DNA from: Bacillus rhizoplanae
GTDB lineage: Bacteria; Bacillota; Bacilli; Bacillales; Bacillaceae_G
NCBI RefSeq assembly: GCF_917563915.1
Contig: NZ_CAKJTI010000007.1
Span: 120,600 to 184,599, forward strand
Length of the DNA: 64,000 nucleotides
Direction of reading: 5' to 3'
Each line of letters starts with the position of its first letter. Positions within the stretch are counted from its first letter, which is position 1. Under the pieces are notes generated by a model. It was not told the origin of the DNA. It did no database searches and saw only the letters and a program-made list of their open reading frames with translations. The position numbers and the translations under genes were made by a program. Positions 37,505-47,321 of this stretch are shown here, one piece after another.

Positions 37505-40500
37505 GACCAATCGAGGAAAGATTGCAGCAAGAAATTTTAATTTTAGACGGTGCAATGGGAACGATGATTCAACAAGAAGACCTTTTACCTGCAGATTTTG
37601 GCGGTGAAGAGTATGAAGGCTGTAATGAATATTTAGTAAAAACACGCCCAGATGTTATTATACATATTCATAAAGAGTATATCGAAGCAGGAGCAGATAT
37701 TATTGAAACGAATACATTTGGTGCAACGAACATTGTACTAAGTGATTATAATCTCTCTCACTTAGATGAGGAGTTAAATGAAAAGGCAGCTCAATTAGCG
37801 AAACAAGCTGTAATAGAGAGCGGCAAAGAAGTATATGTAGCAGGTGCGATGGGGCCAACGACAAAAGCGATTAGTGTTACGGGTGGGGTGACGTTTGAAG
37901 GGCTTATTGAGGCATATACAAGACAGGCGCGCGGGTTACTGCGTGGTGGAGTAGATTTGTTACTTGTAGAAACAAGTCAAGATATGAGAAATGTAAAAGC
38001 AGCCTGTTTAGGAATTGAAAAGGCATTTATTGAGGCAAAGAAAAAAGTTCCTCTTATGATTTCCGGAACAATTGAGCCGATGGGAACGACGTTAGCTGGG
38101 CAAACAATTGAGGCATTTTACTTATCGATAGAGCATATGAATCCATTATCAGTAGGGCTAAACTGCGCAACAGGACCAGAGTTTATGAGAGAACATATTC
38201 GTTCACTTGCAGAGTTATCAGAGTGTTATATTTCTTGTTATCCAAATGCTGGGCTTCCGGATGAAGACGGTCATTATCATGAATCGCCGCATTCGCTTGC
38301 ATATAAAGTGAAGCAGTTTGCAGAAGAAGGTTGGGTCAACATTGTTGGTGGGTGTTGCGGAACGACGCCAGCACATATTCGTGCGATGAAAGAGGCATTG
38401 TTATCATTGCAGCCACGTGTGAAGCAAGAAAGAAAAGGGCATGGAATTAGCGGGCTCGAAGCGTTGCAATATGAAGATGCAATGCGCCCGTTATTCGTTG
38501 GGGAGCGTACGAATGTAATTGGTTCACGGAAATTTAAACGTCTTGTTGCAGAAGGGAATTTTGAAGAAGCAGCAGAAGTAGCAAGGGCACAAGTAAAGAA
38601 AAATGCCCATATTATCGATATTTGTATGGCAGATCCAGATCGTGATGAAATAGAAGATATGGAGAATTTCCTGCAAGCTGTGACGAAAGTATTAAAGGTG
38701 CCAATTATGATCGATTCGACAGATGAGCAAGTTATGGCGAGAGCTCTTACTTATTTACAGGGAAAAGGAGTGATTAACTCCATTAACTTAGAAAATGGAG
38801 AAGAGCGTTTTGAAAAGGTGATTCCACTTATTAAACAGTACGGAGCTGCTATTGTTATTGGAACAATTGATGAAATTGGTATGGCAGTAACGGCCAAGCG
38901 GAAGCTTGAAATTGCCAAAAGAAGTTATGAGCTATTAACAACAAAATACGGAGTACGTCCATCTGATATTATTTTTGATGCACTTGTATTCCCTGTTGGA
39001 ACAGGTGATGAAGAATATATCGGTTCAGCGGCGGCAACAATTGAAGGCATTCGGCTTATAAAAGAAGCGATGCCTGAGTGTTTAACGATATTAGGTGTAA
39101 GTAATATTTCGTTTGGTTTACCACCAGCAGGACGCGAAGTATTAAATTCAGTCTTTTTATATCATGCCACAAAGGCAGGCTTAGATTACGCGATTGTTAA
39201 TACTGAAAAACTAGAGCGCTATGCCTCTATTTCTGAAGAAGAAAAAGCATTAGCAAATGCTCTTTTGTTTGAAACGACGAAAGAAACATTAGAGGAGTTT
39301 ACAAATTTTTATCGAAATGTGAAGCGGAAAGAAGTCGTAGCAGCTGAAACGCTAACGCTTGATGAGCGCTTGTCTTATTATATCGTCGAGGGAACGAAGC
39401 AAGGATTGCATAATGACTTGCAAGCTGCGCTTGATGAAGGAAGAAAGCCGCTTGATATTATTAACGGGCCGCTTATGGCAGGAATGGATGAAGTAGGACG
39501 TTTATTTAATAATAATGAGTTGATAGTTGCAGAAGTGTTGCAAAGTGCGGAAAGCATGAAAGCAGCGGTTGCTTATTTAGAGCCATATATGGAGACAAAT
39601 GATAGTGCGAAGAAAGGGAAAGTATTGCTTGCTACAGTAAAAGGGGATGTACATGATATCGGTAAAAATTTAGTGGAAATTATTTTATCGAATAATGGAT
39701 ATGATATTGTGAACCTCGGTATTAATGTGCGATCTGACCGCATTATTCAAGAGGTGAAAGAACAAAAGCCCGATATTATTGGATTATCAGGATTACTTGT
39801 TAAATCTGCGCAGCAGATGGTGACAACAGCAGAAGATTTAAAAGCAGCAAATATTGATGTTCCCATCGTTGTAGGCGGAGCTGCGCTGACACGAAAATTC
39901 ACAGAAACGCGCATTTCTCCTTCTTATCAAGGACTCGTATTATACGCAAGCGATGCGATGACAGGGTTAGATCTTATCAATCGTCTGCAACACGAAGAGG
40001 AACGCGAAAAGATGCGTGAGGAAAAAGCGAAGCGTCACTTACATGTTGTTGCAAAAGAAGAGAAAAAAGTAGTAGAGGTACCGATTCAGATTGAAAAATT
40101 ACCGCCAGTGCCAGTAATCGTACCAGATTCTACAAAACGTGTCGTTCTCCGGGATATTCCAGTAGCACACCTTGCTCCGTTTTTAAATCGACAAATGTTA
40201 CTTGGGCATCACTTAGGCTTAAAAGGGAATGTGAAAAAGTTGCTGCAAGAAGGGGATAGAAGGGCCCATGAACTCAATAACTTAATTGATGAATTGTTTC
40301 GTGAAGGAGAATCGTGGTTACGCCCGAGCGCTGTATATCAATTCTTTCCGGCGCAAAGCAAAAACCAAGATATCTTAATTTATGACCCGGAAGACCCAAC
40401 GCGTGTATTAGAGCGGTTTACATTCCCAAGACAAGGGAAAGCACCGCACCGGACGTTAGGTGATTACTTACGCCCGGTTGGAGATGAAATGGATTATGTT

Positions 40501-40902
40501 GCTTTTTTAGCTGTAACAGTCGGGAAAGGCGTGCGCGCCGTAGCAGAAAAATGGAAAGAGCAAGGCGATTATTTACGCAGCCATGCTATTCAATCGCTTG
40601 CCCTTGAACTTGCAGAAGGCTTAGCTGAAAAAACGCATATGCTCATACGTGATCGCTGGGGATTTCCAGATTCACTAAACATGACGATGGAAGAGCGCTT
40701 CCGTACAAAATATCAAGGAATTCGCGTTTCTTTTGGCTATCCTGCATGCCCGGAACTTGCTGATCAAGAAAAATTATTCCGTCTCATTTATCCAGAAGAA
40801 ATTGAGATTTCCTTAACTGAAGGGTTTATGATGGAACCAGAGGCTTCTGTTACAGCAATGGTGTTTGCTCATCCAGAAGCACGTTATTTCAGTGTGTTAT
40901 AA
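37501..40902 (+). CDS. metH: cobalamin-dependent methionine synthase
   Basis: 1133 aa, full set of modules. Homocysteine domain (1-~310, GLNCATGP and GGCCGTTP zinc cysteines), pterin-binding domain (~330-610, FVGERTNVIGSRKF), B12 cap and cobalamin domain (~640-880, with the cobalt-ligand motif DVHDIGKN) and AdoMet-activation domain (~900-1133, RPSAVYQFFPA and GYPACPE). Transfers a methyl group from methyl-THF to homocysteine. Regulated with yitJ by the upstream SAM riboswitch. Confidence 0.96.
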   Translation: MRPIEERLQQEILILDGAMGTMIQQEDLLPADFGGEEYEGCNEYLVKTRPDVIIHIHKEYIEAGADIIETNTFGATNIVLSDYNLSHLDEELNEKAAQLAKQAVIESGKEVYVAGAMGPTTKAISVTGGVTFEGLIEAYTRQARGLLRGGVDLLLVETSQDMRNVKAACLGIEKAFIEAKKKVPLMISGTIEPMGTTLAGQTIEAFYLSIEHMNPLSVGLNCATGPEFMREHIRSLAELSECYISCYPNAGLPDEDGHYHESPHSLAYKVKQFAEEGWVNIVGGCCGTTPAHIRAMKEALLSLQPRVKQERKGHGISGLEALQYEDAMRPLFVGERTNVIGSRKFKRLVAEGNFEEAAEVARAQVKKNAHIIDICMADPDRDEIEDMENFLQAVTKVLKVPIMIDSTDEQVMARALTYLQGKGVINSINLENGEERFEKVIPLIKQYGAAIVIGTIDEIGMAVTAKRKLEIAKRSYELLTTKYGVRPSDIIFDALVFPVGTGDEEYIGSAAATIEGIRLIKEAMPECLTILGVSNISFGLPPAGREVLNSVFLYHATKAGLDYAIVNTEKLERYASISEEEKALANALLFETTKETLEEFTNFYRNVKRKEVVAAETLTLDERLSYYIVEGTKQGLHNDLQAALDEGRKPLDIINGPLMAGMDEVGRLFNNNELIVAEVLQSAESMKAAVAYLEPYMETNDSAKKGKVLLATVKGDVHDIGKNLVEIILSNNGYDIVNLGINVRSDRIIQEVKEQKPDIIGLSGLLVKSAQQMVTTAEDLKAANIDVPIVVGGAALTRKFTETRISPSYQGLVLYASDAMTGLDLINRLQHEEEREKMREEKAKRHLHVVAKEEKKVVEVPIQIEKLPPVPVIVPDSTKRVVLRDIPVAHLAPFLNRQMLLGHHLGLKGNVKKLLQEGDRRAHELNNLIDELFREGESWLRPSAVYQFFPAQSKNQDILIYDPEDPTRVLERFTFPRQGKAPHRTLGDYLRPVGDEMDYVAFLAVTVGKGVRAVAEKWKEQGDYLRSHAIQSLALELAEGLAEKTHMLIRDRWGFPDSLNMTMEERFRTKYQGIRVSFGYPACPELADQEKLFRLIYPEEIEISLTEGFMMEPEASVTAMVFAHPEARYFSVL

Positions 40903-40936
40903 TCTAAAGTAAAACTTCTATAAAAGGAGACTTACT

Positions 40937-41995
40937 GTGAAGACGATTATATTTACAGGCGGAGGTTCTGCTGGTCATGTTACGCCTAATTTAGCGCTTA
41001 TACCGCATTTTCAAAAGAGTGGGTGGAACGTGTGCTATATTGGTTCGCACAATGGAATCGAAAAGACCATCATTGAAAAAGAAGGGATTCCTTATTATGG
41101 TGTAGCAAGCGGAAAGCTTCGCCGTTATTTTGATTTAAAAAATATAAAAGACCCCTTTCTTGTGATGAAAGGGGTTATGGATGCGTATGTACGCATTCGG
41201 AAATTAAAACCAGATGTTATTTTTTCAAAAGGTGGCTTCGTATCTGTACCAGTTGTAATTGGTGCATGGTTAAACCGTGTTCCTGTTTTTTTACATGAGT
41301 CTGATATGACACCGGGGCTTGCAAATAAAATTGCTCTTCGCTTTGCTTCAAAAATATTTGTTACGTTTGAAGAAGCGAAAAAACATTTACCAAAAGAAAA
41401 AACAGTCTATACTGGTTCACCTGTGCGAGAAGAGGTTTTGCAAGGGAGCCGTAATAAAGGATTGCAATTTTTACGGTTCACTGCCTCAAAGCCAGTTATT
41501 ACGGTTATGGGAGGCAGTTTAGGAGCACGGCGCATTAATGAAGCAGTGCGCGGTGCATTGCCGAATCTTCTTCAAACGTATCAAGTTGTTCATCTGTGCG
41601 GGAAAGGAAATCTTGACGAAAAGCTTGAAAGTATGCCAGGATACAAGCAGTTTGAATATGTTCATGGTGAACTGCCAGACATATTAGCAGCAACAGATAT
41701 TGTCATTTCTCGTGCAGGGTCCAATGCGATTTTTGAATTTCTAACACTGCAAAAGCCGATGTTATTAATTCCTCTTCCGAAATCTTCGAGCCGAGGCGAT
41801 CAAATTTTAAATGCACAGTCGTTTGAAAAACAAGGATATGGACGTGTGTTATTTGAAGAAGATTTAACGGAAACGTTACTTGTTGAATATGTGGAAGAAT
41901 TGTATAAACATCGTTTGCAGTATAAAAGATCTATGCAGCAGTATAACGGACAAGAAGCGTTGCAAACGATTATTGATTACGTAACGAAAGCATGA
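40937..41995 (+). CDS. murG: MurG-type UDP-GlcNAc transferase (second copy type)
   Basis: 352-aa GT28 enzyme: [44 protein letters not shown] and [10 protein letters not shown] motifs. It would make lipid II from lipid I. It lies outside the dcw cluster, as the additional MurG paralogue of B. cereus-group genomes does, so it may not be the only murG. GTG start after AAAAGGAGA, 34 nt after metH; it may be read through from the S-box operon. Confidence 0.9.
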   Translation: MKTIIFTGGGSAGHVTPNLALIPHFQKSGWNVCYIGSHNGIEKTIIEKEGIPYYGVASGKLRRYFDLKNIKDPFLVMKGVMDAYVRIRKLKPDVIFSKGGFVSVPVVIGAWLNRVPVFLHESDMTPGLANKIALRFASKIFVTFEEAKKHLPKEKTVYTGSPVREEVLQGSRNKGLQFLRFTASKPVITVMGGSLGARRINEAVRGALPNLLQTYQVVHLCGKGNLDEKLESMPGYKQFEYVHGELPDILAATDIVISRAGSNAIFEFLTLQKPMLLIPLPKSSSRGDQILNAQSFEKQGYGRVLFEEDLTETLLVEYVEELYKHRLQYKRSMQQYNGQEALQTIIDYVTKA

Positions 41996-42018
41996 TTTCA
42001 TAGAGATCATGCTTTTTA
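41987..42018 (+). terminator. murG terminator
   Basis: AAAGCATGAT/ATCATGCTTT with T run; the 5' arm overlaps the stop codon. Confidence 0.88.
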
Positions 42019-42120
42019 AATAGAGATAACAGCATACTTTATGTTACAATAACATAGATTTGACAGGGGAATTCTAATTGTTGACGCGTGAAAATACGGA
42101 TGAGATTAGGAGTGACTACG

Positions 42121-42303
42121 TTGGGGCTAAGTCTCTATGAAAATATTGCTCTAGTTGTTTGTTTAGTATTGTATATCGGTAGTATTATAGTTTATATGGG
42201 ACGGAATTTTTCACAAGAACGAAAACTAGAAAAATCAGAAATTAAAGCTGAATTAGATATGTTAAATGATAAAAGCAATCAAAAAGTAAAAAGAGAGTTA
42301 TAG
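42121..42303 (+). CDS. small membrane protein, unknown
   Basis: 60-aa protein with one TM segment (about residues 8-30: IALVVCLVLYIGSIIVYMG) and a charged, probably coiled-coil tail. TTG 42121 has AGGAG 8 nt upstream; an in-frame GTG 33 nt earlier lacks a ribosome site. No family recognised. Confidence 0.6.
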   Translation: MGLSLYENIALVVCLVLYIGSIIVYMGRNFSQERKLEKSEIKAELDMLNDKSNQKVKREL

Positions 42304-42377
42304 TTGTAAGCGTCCTCTTTTTTCATGCATACGAAGGGTTTCCCGTCTATTTTATATATAATAAGGAGAGAAGTAGT

Positions 42378-42755
42378 ATGAAATTTTACATTGCTTCAAC
42401 CTTTACAAATAAACCTCTTGTCCGTTTTGTGGCTGATAAACTGAAACAAGCAGGATGGATTCATACATATGATTGGACAAAAAATGAAAAAGCGACAAAC
42501 AGATTACAATTAAGAGATATTGGGCAAGCAGAAAAACAAGCTGTGCAAGACGCTGACGTTTTTCTGCTTTTATTAGATGGAGGAAAAGGGAGTCACACTG
42601 AATTCGGAATGGCGCTTGCTTCGGATAAAAAAGTATATTTGTATAGTGAAAACAGTTCTTTAGATACAACTTTCTATCATTTATCGGAAGTAAATATAAT
42701 TGAAGGTAGTATAGAGAGATTTATTGAACAAGTATTAGAAGGTGCAAGGGTTTGA
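42378..42755 (+). CDS. nucleoside 2-deoxyribosyltransferase-like protein
   Basis: 125-aa Rossmann-like protein with N-terminus KFYIASTF, central DADVFLLLLDGGKGSHTEFGMALA (glutamate in HTEFG aligns with the catalytic Glu of the family) and KKVYLY. Strong AAGGAGAG start. Overlaps the HD gene by 4 nt. Substrate is unknown; nucleotide salvage or toxin-like NADase roles exist in this superfamily. Confidence 0.7.
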   Translation: MKFYIASTFTNKPLVRFVADKLKQAGWIHTYDWTKNEKATNRLQLRDIGQAEKQAVQDADVFLLLLDGGKGSHTEFGMALASDKKVYLYSENSSLDTTFYHLSEVNIIEGSIERFIEQVLEGARV

Positions 42756-43732
42756 TTACAATTTATGATTCTATATATGGTGAACATCATATGGATGGTG
42801 TGCTTGAAGAACTATTGCAATCAAAAGCAGTGCAGCGCTTAAAGAAGATTCATCAAGGCGGCGCAAGCTTTCTTGTGAATCCAACGTGGAATGTAACACG
42901 TTATGAACACTCTGTTGGTGTTATGATTCTTGTGAAAATGTTAGGTGGTAGTGTAGAGGAACAAATTGCAGCCTTGCTTCACGATATATCTCATACAGCA
43001 TTTTCTCACATTGTTGACCACGTATTAGAGGAGCAAGATGAAGATTACCATGAACAAATCTTTATGGATGTTATTGAGCATTCAGAGCTTCCGTCCATTT
43101 TGCATACATATGGTTATGATTATAGAATGATTGAGAAATGGGAACAATGGACGTTGTTAGAGAAACCTCTTCCCAATTTATGTGCGGATCGTATAGATTA
43201 TACGCTACGGGATTTATCTACTTATGGAATGATTACAAAACAAGAAGTGTGTTCTTTTTTAGAAGACGTAACAGTTCATAACGGACAAATATGTTTACAG
43301 TCTATACAGGCAGCAGAATGGTTTACAGAAGCTTATTATAAAGAAACGATTGATTTCTTTTTACATCCGCTGAATTCCTATGGTTATTATATATTAACAA
43401 AGGTATTAAAAGAGGCGTTGCAAAAGAATATTTTACATCTATCTGATTTTTCAACTGATGATGAAACTGTGTTACATATGTTACGAAGTAATGAGGATTG
43501 TGAAATTAAAAAGATGCTCAGTTCCTTACATCCAAACGTAATATTAGAAGAGAGTAAGACAGAATACGACATTTGTTATAAGGGCGGAAAAGCACGGTTA
43601 ATTGATCCGTTTGTTTATAGAAATGGTAAGATGCAAAGAGCGTCTGTCATATCTTCATTTGTTAAACAATGTAATGAGAAAGCGAAAAAGCAATTGCAAC
43701 AAAATATATATTTAAAAATAAAGAGTATATAA
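42752..43732 (+). CDS. HD-domain phosphohydrolase
   Basis: 326-aa HD protein (COG1078-like). Metal motif H...HD is visible as EHSVGV and LLHDISHTAFSH; LCADRIDYTLRDL follows. The start is TTG 42752 (TTGA overlap with the preceding gene). Related proteins are dNTPases or nucleotidases; pairing with a deoxyribosyltransferase-like gene suggests nucleotide metabolism (inference). Confidence 0.82.
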   Translation: MITIYDSIYGEHHMDGVLEELLQSKAVQRLKKIHQGGASFLVNPTWNVTRYEHSVGVMILVKMLGGSVEEQIAALLHDISHTAFSHIVDHVLEEQDEDYHEQIFMDVIEHSELPSILHTYGYDYRMIEKWEQWTLLEKPLPNLCADRIDYTLRDLSTYGMITKQEVCSFLEDVTVHNGQICLQSIQAAEWFTEAYYKETIDFFLHPLNSYGYYILTKVLKEALQKNILHLSDFSTDDETVLHMLRSNEDCEIKKMLSSLHPNVILEESKTEYDICYKGGKARLIDPFVYRNGKMQRASVISSFVKQCNEKAKKQLQQNIYLKIKSI

Positions 43733-43746
43733 AAGGAGATATAAAT

Positions 43747-44238
43747 ATGCAGTTAGAACAAGGATGGAAAGCAAACTTTTTAACAGTTGTACAGCAAAGT
43801 GAATATAAGAAAGGTGCACTTTTATCACAATTACTATTTGAAGATGGAGAAGAAGTAGAAGAACTCGTTGATGATTATGGGTATGAAGAGATTATAAATC
43901 GTGAACATGATGATGAACTGGAAGAGATCTTAGGCGAAGAGTTATTTTATGAACTTGAGCGTAACGTTTTTGTATCATCGCAGTCGAAAGAGAAGTTCAT
44001 TTCCTTTATAAATGGTTTAGGATTTCATCTATTAGATTGTATTGTGTTATTAGAATCAGAATTTCATGTAGATAGCGCGATGTTTTCATCTGATGCAGTG
44101 AAAAAAATGGAGAAGCGTTTTCATAAGTTTCCTTATGTGGAAGGTGAGCAAACGATTTTTGATATGACACTAGAAGAAGTGGTTGAGCTATTAGAGGGTG
44201 TATCGAATCTTCAGATTAAAGAAAATATGACTGTATAA
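43747..44238 (+). CDS. acidic protein of unknown function
   Basis: 163-aa acidic protein with an EDGEEVEELVDDYGYEE stretch and a helical C-terminal half. Good AAAAGGAGAT ribosome site 14 nt after the HD gene stop, so probably the third gene of that operon. No family recognised. Confidence 0.65.
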   Translation: MQLEQGWKANFLTVVQQSEYKKGALLSQLLFEDGEEVEELVDDYGYEEIINREHDDELEEILGEELFYELERNVFVSSQSKEKFISFINGLGFHLLDCIVLLESEFHVDSAMFSSDAVKKMEKRFHKFPYVEGEQTIFDMTLEEVVELLEGVSNLQIKENMTV

Positions 44239-44269
44239 AAAAAGAACGTGCTAGGCACGTTCTTTTTTT
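44237..44269 (+). terminator. terminator of the 42.3-44.2 kb operon
   Basis: AAAAAGAACGTGC, loop TAG, GCACGTTCTTTTTTT. Confidence 0.93.
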
Positions 44270-44416
44270 ATCCCGATATTCGCGGGCAGTAAAATCCCCA
44301 CCTTAAGATTTAGAGAAAATCAAAGAAGATAGGTGAAGATAACTGCTGGCATGCGCCCGATTGGTTCAACTAACCTTTCATGAAAAAAGCGTTCATGAAA
44401 AGTTAGTTGAACTTTA
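44269..44416 (+). repeat. bcr1 repeat, near full length
   Basis: TTTATCCCGATATTCGCGGG..., then CAGTAAAATCCCCACC, AGATTTAGAGAAAATC, AAGAAGATAGGTGAAGATAA, CCCGATTGGTTC, AACTAACCTTTCATG/CATGAAAAGTTAGTT and ACTTTAT. Flanked by TTTAT on both sides, the expected target duplication. The right end gives the stop of the convergent 103-aa gene. Confidence 0.85.
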
Positions 44417-44725
44417 TACAATGATTGTATGTTTTGCGTTTTTATATTGTTTTTCAATGATTGTATTTAAATGCTCAACCTTCCGTATGCAAGATTGTAT
44501 ATGCTTCTCGACTTCTTGCAATTCTGTAAGGTGATGTGTTTCAATAGGATGGATTTGTACGCTGAATTTTTCAAATTGCGCACTATATGTTATTTCTGCA
44601 TAGCCGCTCATAATATCTGTCTCGTTGTGAAACAAATATTGTTTTGTTTTTTCACAATATGCTGCATTTTGAAATCCATACGATTTTAAGGTTTCGATGA
44701 TTTTTGTAATGATTACTGTATTCAT
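44414..44725 (-). CDS. hypothetical protein, 103 aa
   Basis: Soluble, helix-rich protein beginning MNTVIITKIIETLKSYGFQN and with SVQIHPIETHHLTEL. Ribosome site AGAGG is 6 nt from the ATG. Its TAA stop lies in the TTTAT end of a bcr1 repeat, so its C-terminus may have been altered by the insertion. A further bcr1 pair lies just upstream. No family recognised. Confidence 0.6.
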   Translation of the reverse strand: MNTVIITKIIETLKSYGFQNAAYCEKTKQYLFHNETDIMSGYAEITYSAQFEKFSVQIHPIETHHLTELQEVEKHIQSCIRKVEHLNTIIEKQYKNAKHTIIV

Positions 44726-44747
44726 TGTTTTTCCTCTTTAAGAAATT

Positions 44748-45049
44748 CGATTTTATCTCGCTACTTTTGGGCAGTAAGACCCCTATCTCAAGATTCAGAG
44801 AAAGCGAAGAAGATAGGTGGGATTTTACTGCCCGTAAGAGCCCGATTGGTTCAACTAACCATCAGTGTAGGATGAAGCCCCCCGCTGATGGAAGTTTCAA
44901 TTTATCTCGCTATTTGCGGACAATAAGCCCTCCGCCTCAAGACTGTGAGAAAGTCAAAAAGGTAGTGAAGAATAAAGGCCTACAAAAAAACGATGTGTGA
45001 AATTGATTATTAGTGAAGTCTCCACTAATCGGAGTTTCACTGTATTAGT
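44748..45049 (+). repeat. two bcr1 repeats head to tail
   Basis: Unit 1 (44748-44904): TTTTATCTCGCTACTTTTGG, CAGTAAGACCCCTATCTC, AAGATTCAGAGAAAGCG, GATAGGTGGGATTTTACTGC, CCCGATTGGTTC, CATCAGTG/CGCTGATG, GGAAGTTTCAATTTAT. Unit 2 (44905-45049): TCTCGCTATTTGCGG, CAATAAGCCCTCCGCCTC, a degenerate middle, and ACTAATCGGAGTTTCACTGTAT. An apparent 91-aa ORF across them is only translated repeat. With the rest of 44726-45222 this stretch has no gene. Confidence 0.83.
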
Positions 45050-45222
45050 ATAACATGAGTATATTTTAGAAAGCGCTATCAATGTGTTTCTAATATGAAT
45101 TTTTATGTATATTTTATACAATTAAAACAAATGAAAAATAATTGTAATAAAGCAAAAAGTAGGAGACTCTTTCGTTGTTTCATCATATACATACAGAAAT
45201 GGAGCAAATGAAAGAGGTGAAG

Positions 45223-45441
45223 ATGTTGAACTTTGATATTACAGGACAAAAAGCATATGTAAAAGATGGACCGTATCGGAATCAAATTGGAATCGTAAAA
45301 CGAAATGATACGGAGAGCATTACAAAATATGCGATTGTAATTGACGATATGAATATTGATATTGAATTAAAAGATATTGTTTTAATTGATGTAGATGTTC
45401 GGCAATTTCATGATTGGTGTGAAGAACATGGGTATTTGTAA
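45223..45441 (+). CDS. hypothetical protein, ~72 aa
   Basis: Small protein MLNFDITGQKAYVKDGPYRN... that looks like a KOW/SH3-like beta barrel (KDGPYRNQIGIVKRND, then YAIVIDDMNIDIELKDI). Starts are uncertain: AGAGGTG is 3 nt from ATG 45223 and 6 nt from TTG 45226. It is followed by a strong terminator. Function is unknown. Confidence 0.65.
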   Translation: MLNFDITGQKAYVKDGPYRNQIGIVKRNDTESITKYAIVIDDMNIDIELKDIVLIDVDVRQFHDWCEEHGYL

Positions 45442-45459
45442 AAAATAGATTATACAAAT

Positions 45460-45494
45460 AAGAAAACCCCCTGAATGTTCAGGGGGTTTTTCTT
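45460..45494. terminator. bidirectional terminator before tcyP
   Basis: AAGAAAACCCCCTGAA, 2-nt loop, TTCAGGGGGTTTTTCTT. It lies between two convergent genes. Confidence 0.93.
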
Positions 45495-46887
45495 ATAGTG
45501 CAACTTCTTCAGTTTTATTGACTGTTTCATTGTACGTATTTACATCTAATTCTCCGAGCCATTTGCTAGAAATCAAACCAGCTGTCATAGAACCGCTCAC
45601 ATTTAAAGCTGTGCGTCCCATATCAATTAATGGTTCAACAGAAATTAATAGAGCGACAATTCCAATTGGTAAGTTCATTGTAGAAAGTACGATGAGTGCT
45701 GCAAATGTTGCTCCGCCTCCGACACCGGCAACGCCGAATGAACTAATCGCAACAACGGCAATTAACGTTAAGATAAATTGTGGCTGCAATGGATCGATAC
45801 CAACAGTTGGTGCAACCATCATCGCAAGCATTGCAGGATAAATACCGGCACATCCGTTTTGACCAATTGATACACCAAAGGATGCCGCAAAGTTTGCAAT
45901 TCCTTCTGAAACGCCTAGTTTTTCTTTTTGCGCTTCAATATTTAATGGCAGTGTACCTGCGCTTGAGCGTGAAGTAAACGCAAATGTTAAAACAGGGAAT
46001 ACCTTTTTCAAATATTGGATTGGATTTAAACCAGAAAGAGCGATAAGTAATAAGTGAATAATAAACATAACAATGAGTGCTACGTAAGACGCTAATACAA
46101 AATTTCCAAGTTTTAAAATGGCCTGGATGTCACTACCTGAAACTGTTTTTGCCATAAGAGCAAGTACGCCATATGGAGTAAGACGTAAAATTAATGTTAC
46201 CATCCGCATTACGACCGCATATACGGCATCGAGCATCTTCTTAAATTGTTCTGCCTGTTCTGGATATTTCTTTTTCACTCCTAAGAAGGCAATCCCAATA
46301 AACGCTGCAAAAATGACAACAGAAATTGTTGATGTTGGACGAGCACCTGTTAAATCTAGAAATGGATTTGCAGGGAGTAATTCTAATAATTTTTGCGGAA
46401 TGGGTGTTTGTTCAATGGAAGTGGATTTTTCTTCCACTAATTTTAAGCGAGCTGTTTCTGCATCACCTTGCTGCAAGCCAGTTGCTTGCACATCAAAACC
46501 AGCGCTTGCAGCAATTCCGACTGCAGCAGCAATTGCCGTTGTAAGAAGTAAAATACCGATAATAAAACCGCTAATTTTACCAAGATTATTTGTTAGTTTT
46601 AATTTTGTAAACGCTGAAAGAATAGAAACTAAAATAAGCGGCATAACGATCATTTGTAATAACTTAACATAACCGCTTCCAATTAAGTTAAACCAATTAT
46701 TAGATTGGATAATGACTTCAGAAGTTGGTTTATAAAAAAATTGTAAAATAAGTCCGAATATAATTCCGAGTCCGAGTGCGGTAAATACACGTTTATTAAA
46801 AGAAACGTGCTTACGCTGCATATAATATAACACGCTGACTAATAGGAGCATAATTACAACGTTTATGCTAACTAACAATGTATTCAT
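45493..46887 (-). CDS. tcyP: L-cystine sodium symporter TcyP
   Basis: 464-aa dicarboxylate/amino acid:cation symporter (DAACS) family protein very like B. subtilis TcyP. N-terminus MNTLLVSINVVIMLLLV; the transport core has SRSSAGTLPLNIEAQ, GQNGCAGIYPAMLAMM and SFGVAGVGGGATFAAL. ATG 46887 has GGAGGAAA; the upstream extension is rejected. About eight TM segments. No S-box was seen upstream. Confidence 0.92.
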   Translation of the reverse strand: MNTLLVSINVVIMLLLVSVLYYMQRKHVSFNKRVFTALGLGIIFGLILQFFYKPTSEVIIQSNNWFNLIGSGYVKLLQMIVMPLILVSILSAFTKLKLTNNLGKISGFIIGILLLTTAIAAAVGIAASAGFDVQATGLQQGDAETARLKLVEEKSTSIEQTPIPQKLLELLPANPFLDLTGARPTSTISVVIFAAFIGIAFLGVKKKYPEQAEQFKKMLDAVYAVVMRMVTLILRLTPYGVLALMAKTVSGSDIQAILKLGNFVLASYVALIVMFIIHLLLIALSGLNPIQYLKKVFPVLTFAFTSRSSAGTLPLNIEAQKEKLGVSEGIANFAASFGVSIGQNGCAGIYPAMLAMMVAPTVGIDPLQPQFILTLIAVVAISSFGVAGVGGGATFAALIVLSTMNLPIGIVALLISVEPLIDMGRTALNVSGSMTAGLISSKWLGELDVNTYNETVNKTEEVAL

Positions 46888-46966
46888 ACTGTTTTCCTCC
46901 TTCAAATCTGTTACATACAAATATATTCCAATAAAACCTATAAGTCAACTGTGGAATGAGTTAAAT

Positions 46967-46996
46967 ATAAAAAAAAGATGGCGTATATGCCATCTT
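46967..46996 (-). terminator. yqgY terminator
   Basis: AAGATGGC/GCCATCTT stem overlapping the yqgY stop, with T run on the minus strand. Confidence 0.88.
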
Positions 46997-47237
46997 AATG
47001 TCCTATTCCTGGTGTAAGAAGGAATGTCGTATAGTATGTAAATCCAATGAAGAAAACTGTTAAATATGCGCCGAATACATAAATGTACATGCGCTCTGTT
47101 AATTTTAAATAACTTAAAAGTACAAAAAATCCTGTTTGTCCTAAAAACAATAGTGCTGTCCCATACATATCCCCTAGATAAAACATGACTGAAAAAATAC
47201 CAGTCCAAAAGCCGAGAACGCGAAACATGCGCTCCAT
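46995..47237 (-). CDS. DUF2626 membrane protein YqgY
   Basis: 80-aa protein with three TM segments (MFRVLGFWTGIFSVMFYLGD; LFLGQTGFFVLLSYLKL; YIYVFGAYLTVFFIGFTYY). Closely matches the DUF2626/YqgY family in size and position. GGAGGGG ribosome site. Function is unknown. Confidence 0.85.
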   Translation of the reverse strand: MERMFRVLGFWTGIFSVMFYLGDMYGTALLFLGQTGFFVLLSYLKLTERMYIYVFGAYLTVFFIGFTYYTTFLLTPGIGH

Positions 47238-47321
47238 CCCATTCCCCTCCTTCTATATGAACTTAATACTCCTTTTATTATAATGCACTTTTCTAACTAT
47301 TGTAAACATTTGCAAAATAAT

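Noticed and set aside
44725-45000. 91-codon ORF on the plus strand
   Set aside because: It is translated bcr1 repeat (CCCGATTGGTTCAACTAACC etc.) without a ribosome site.
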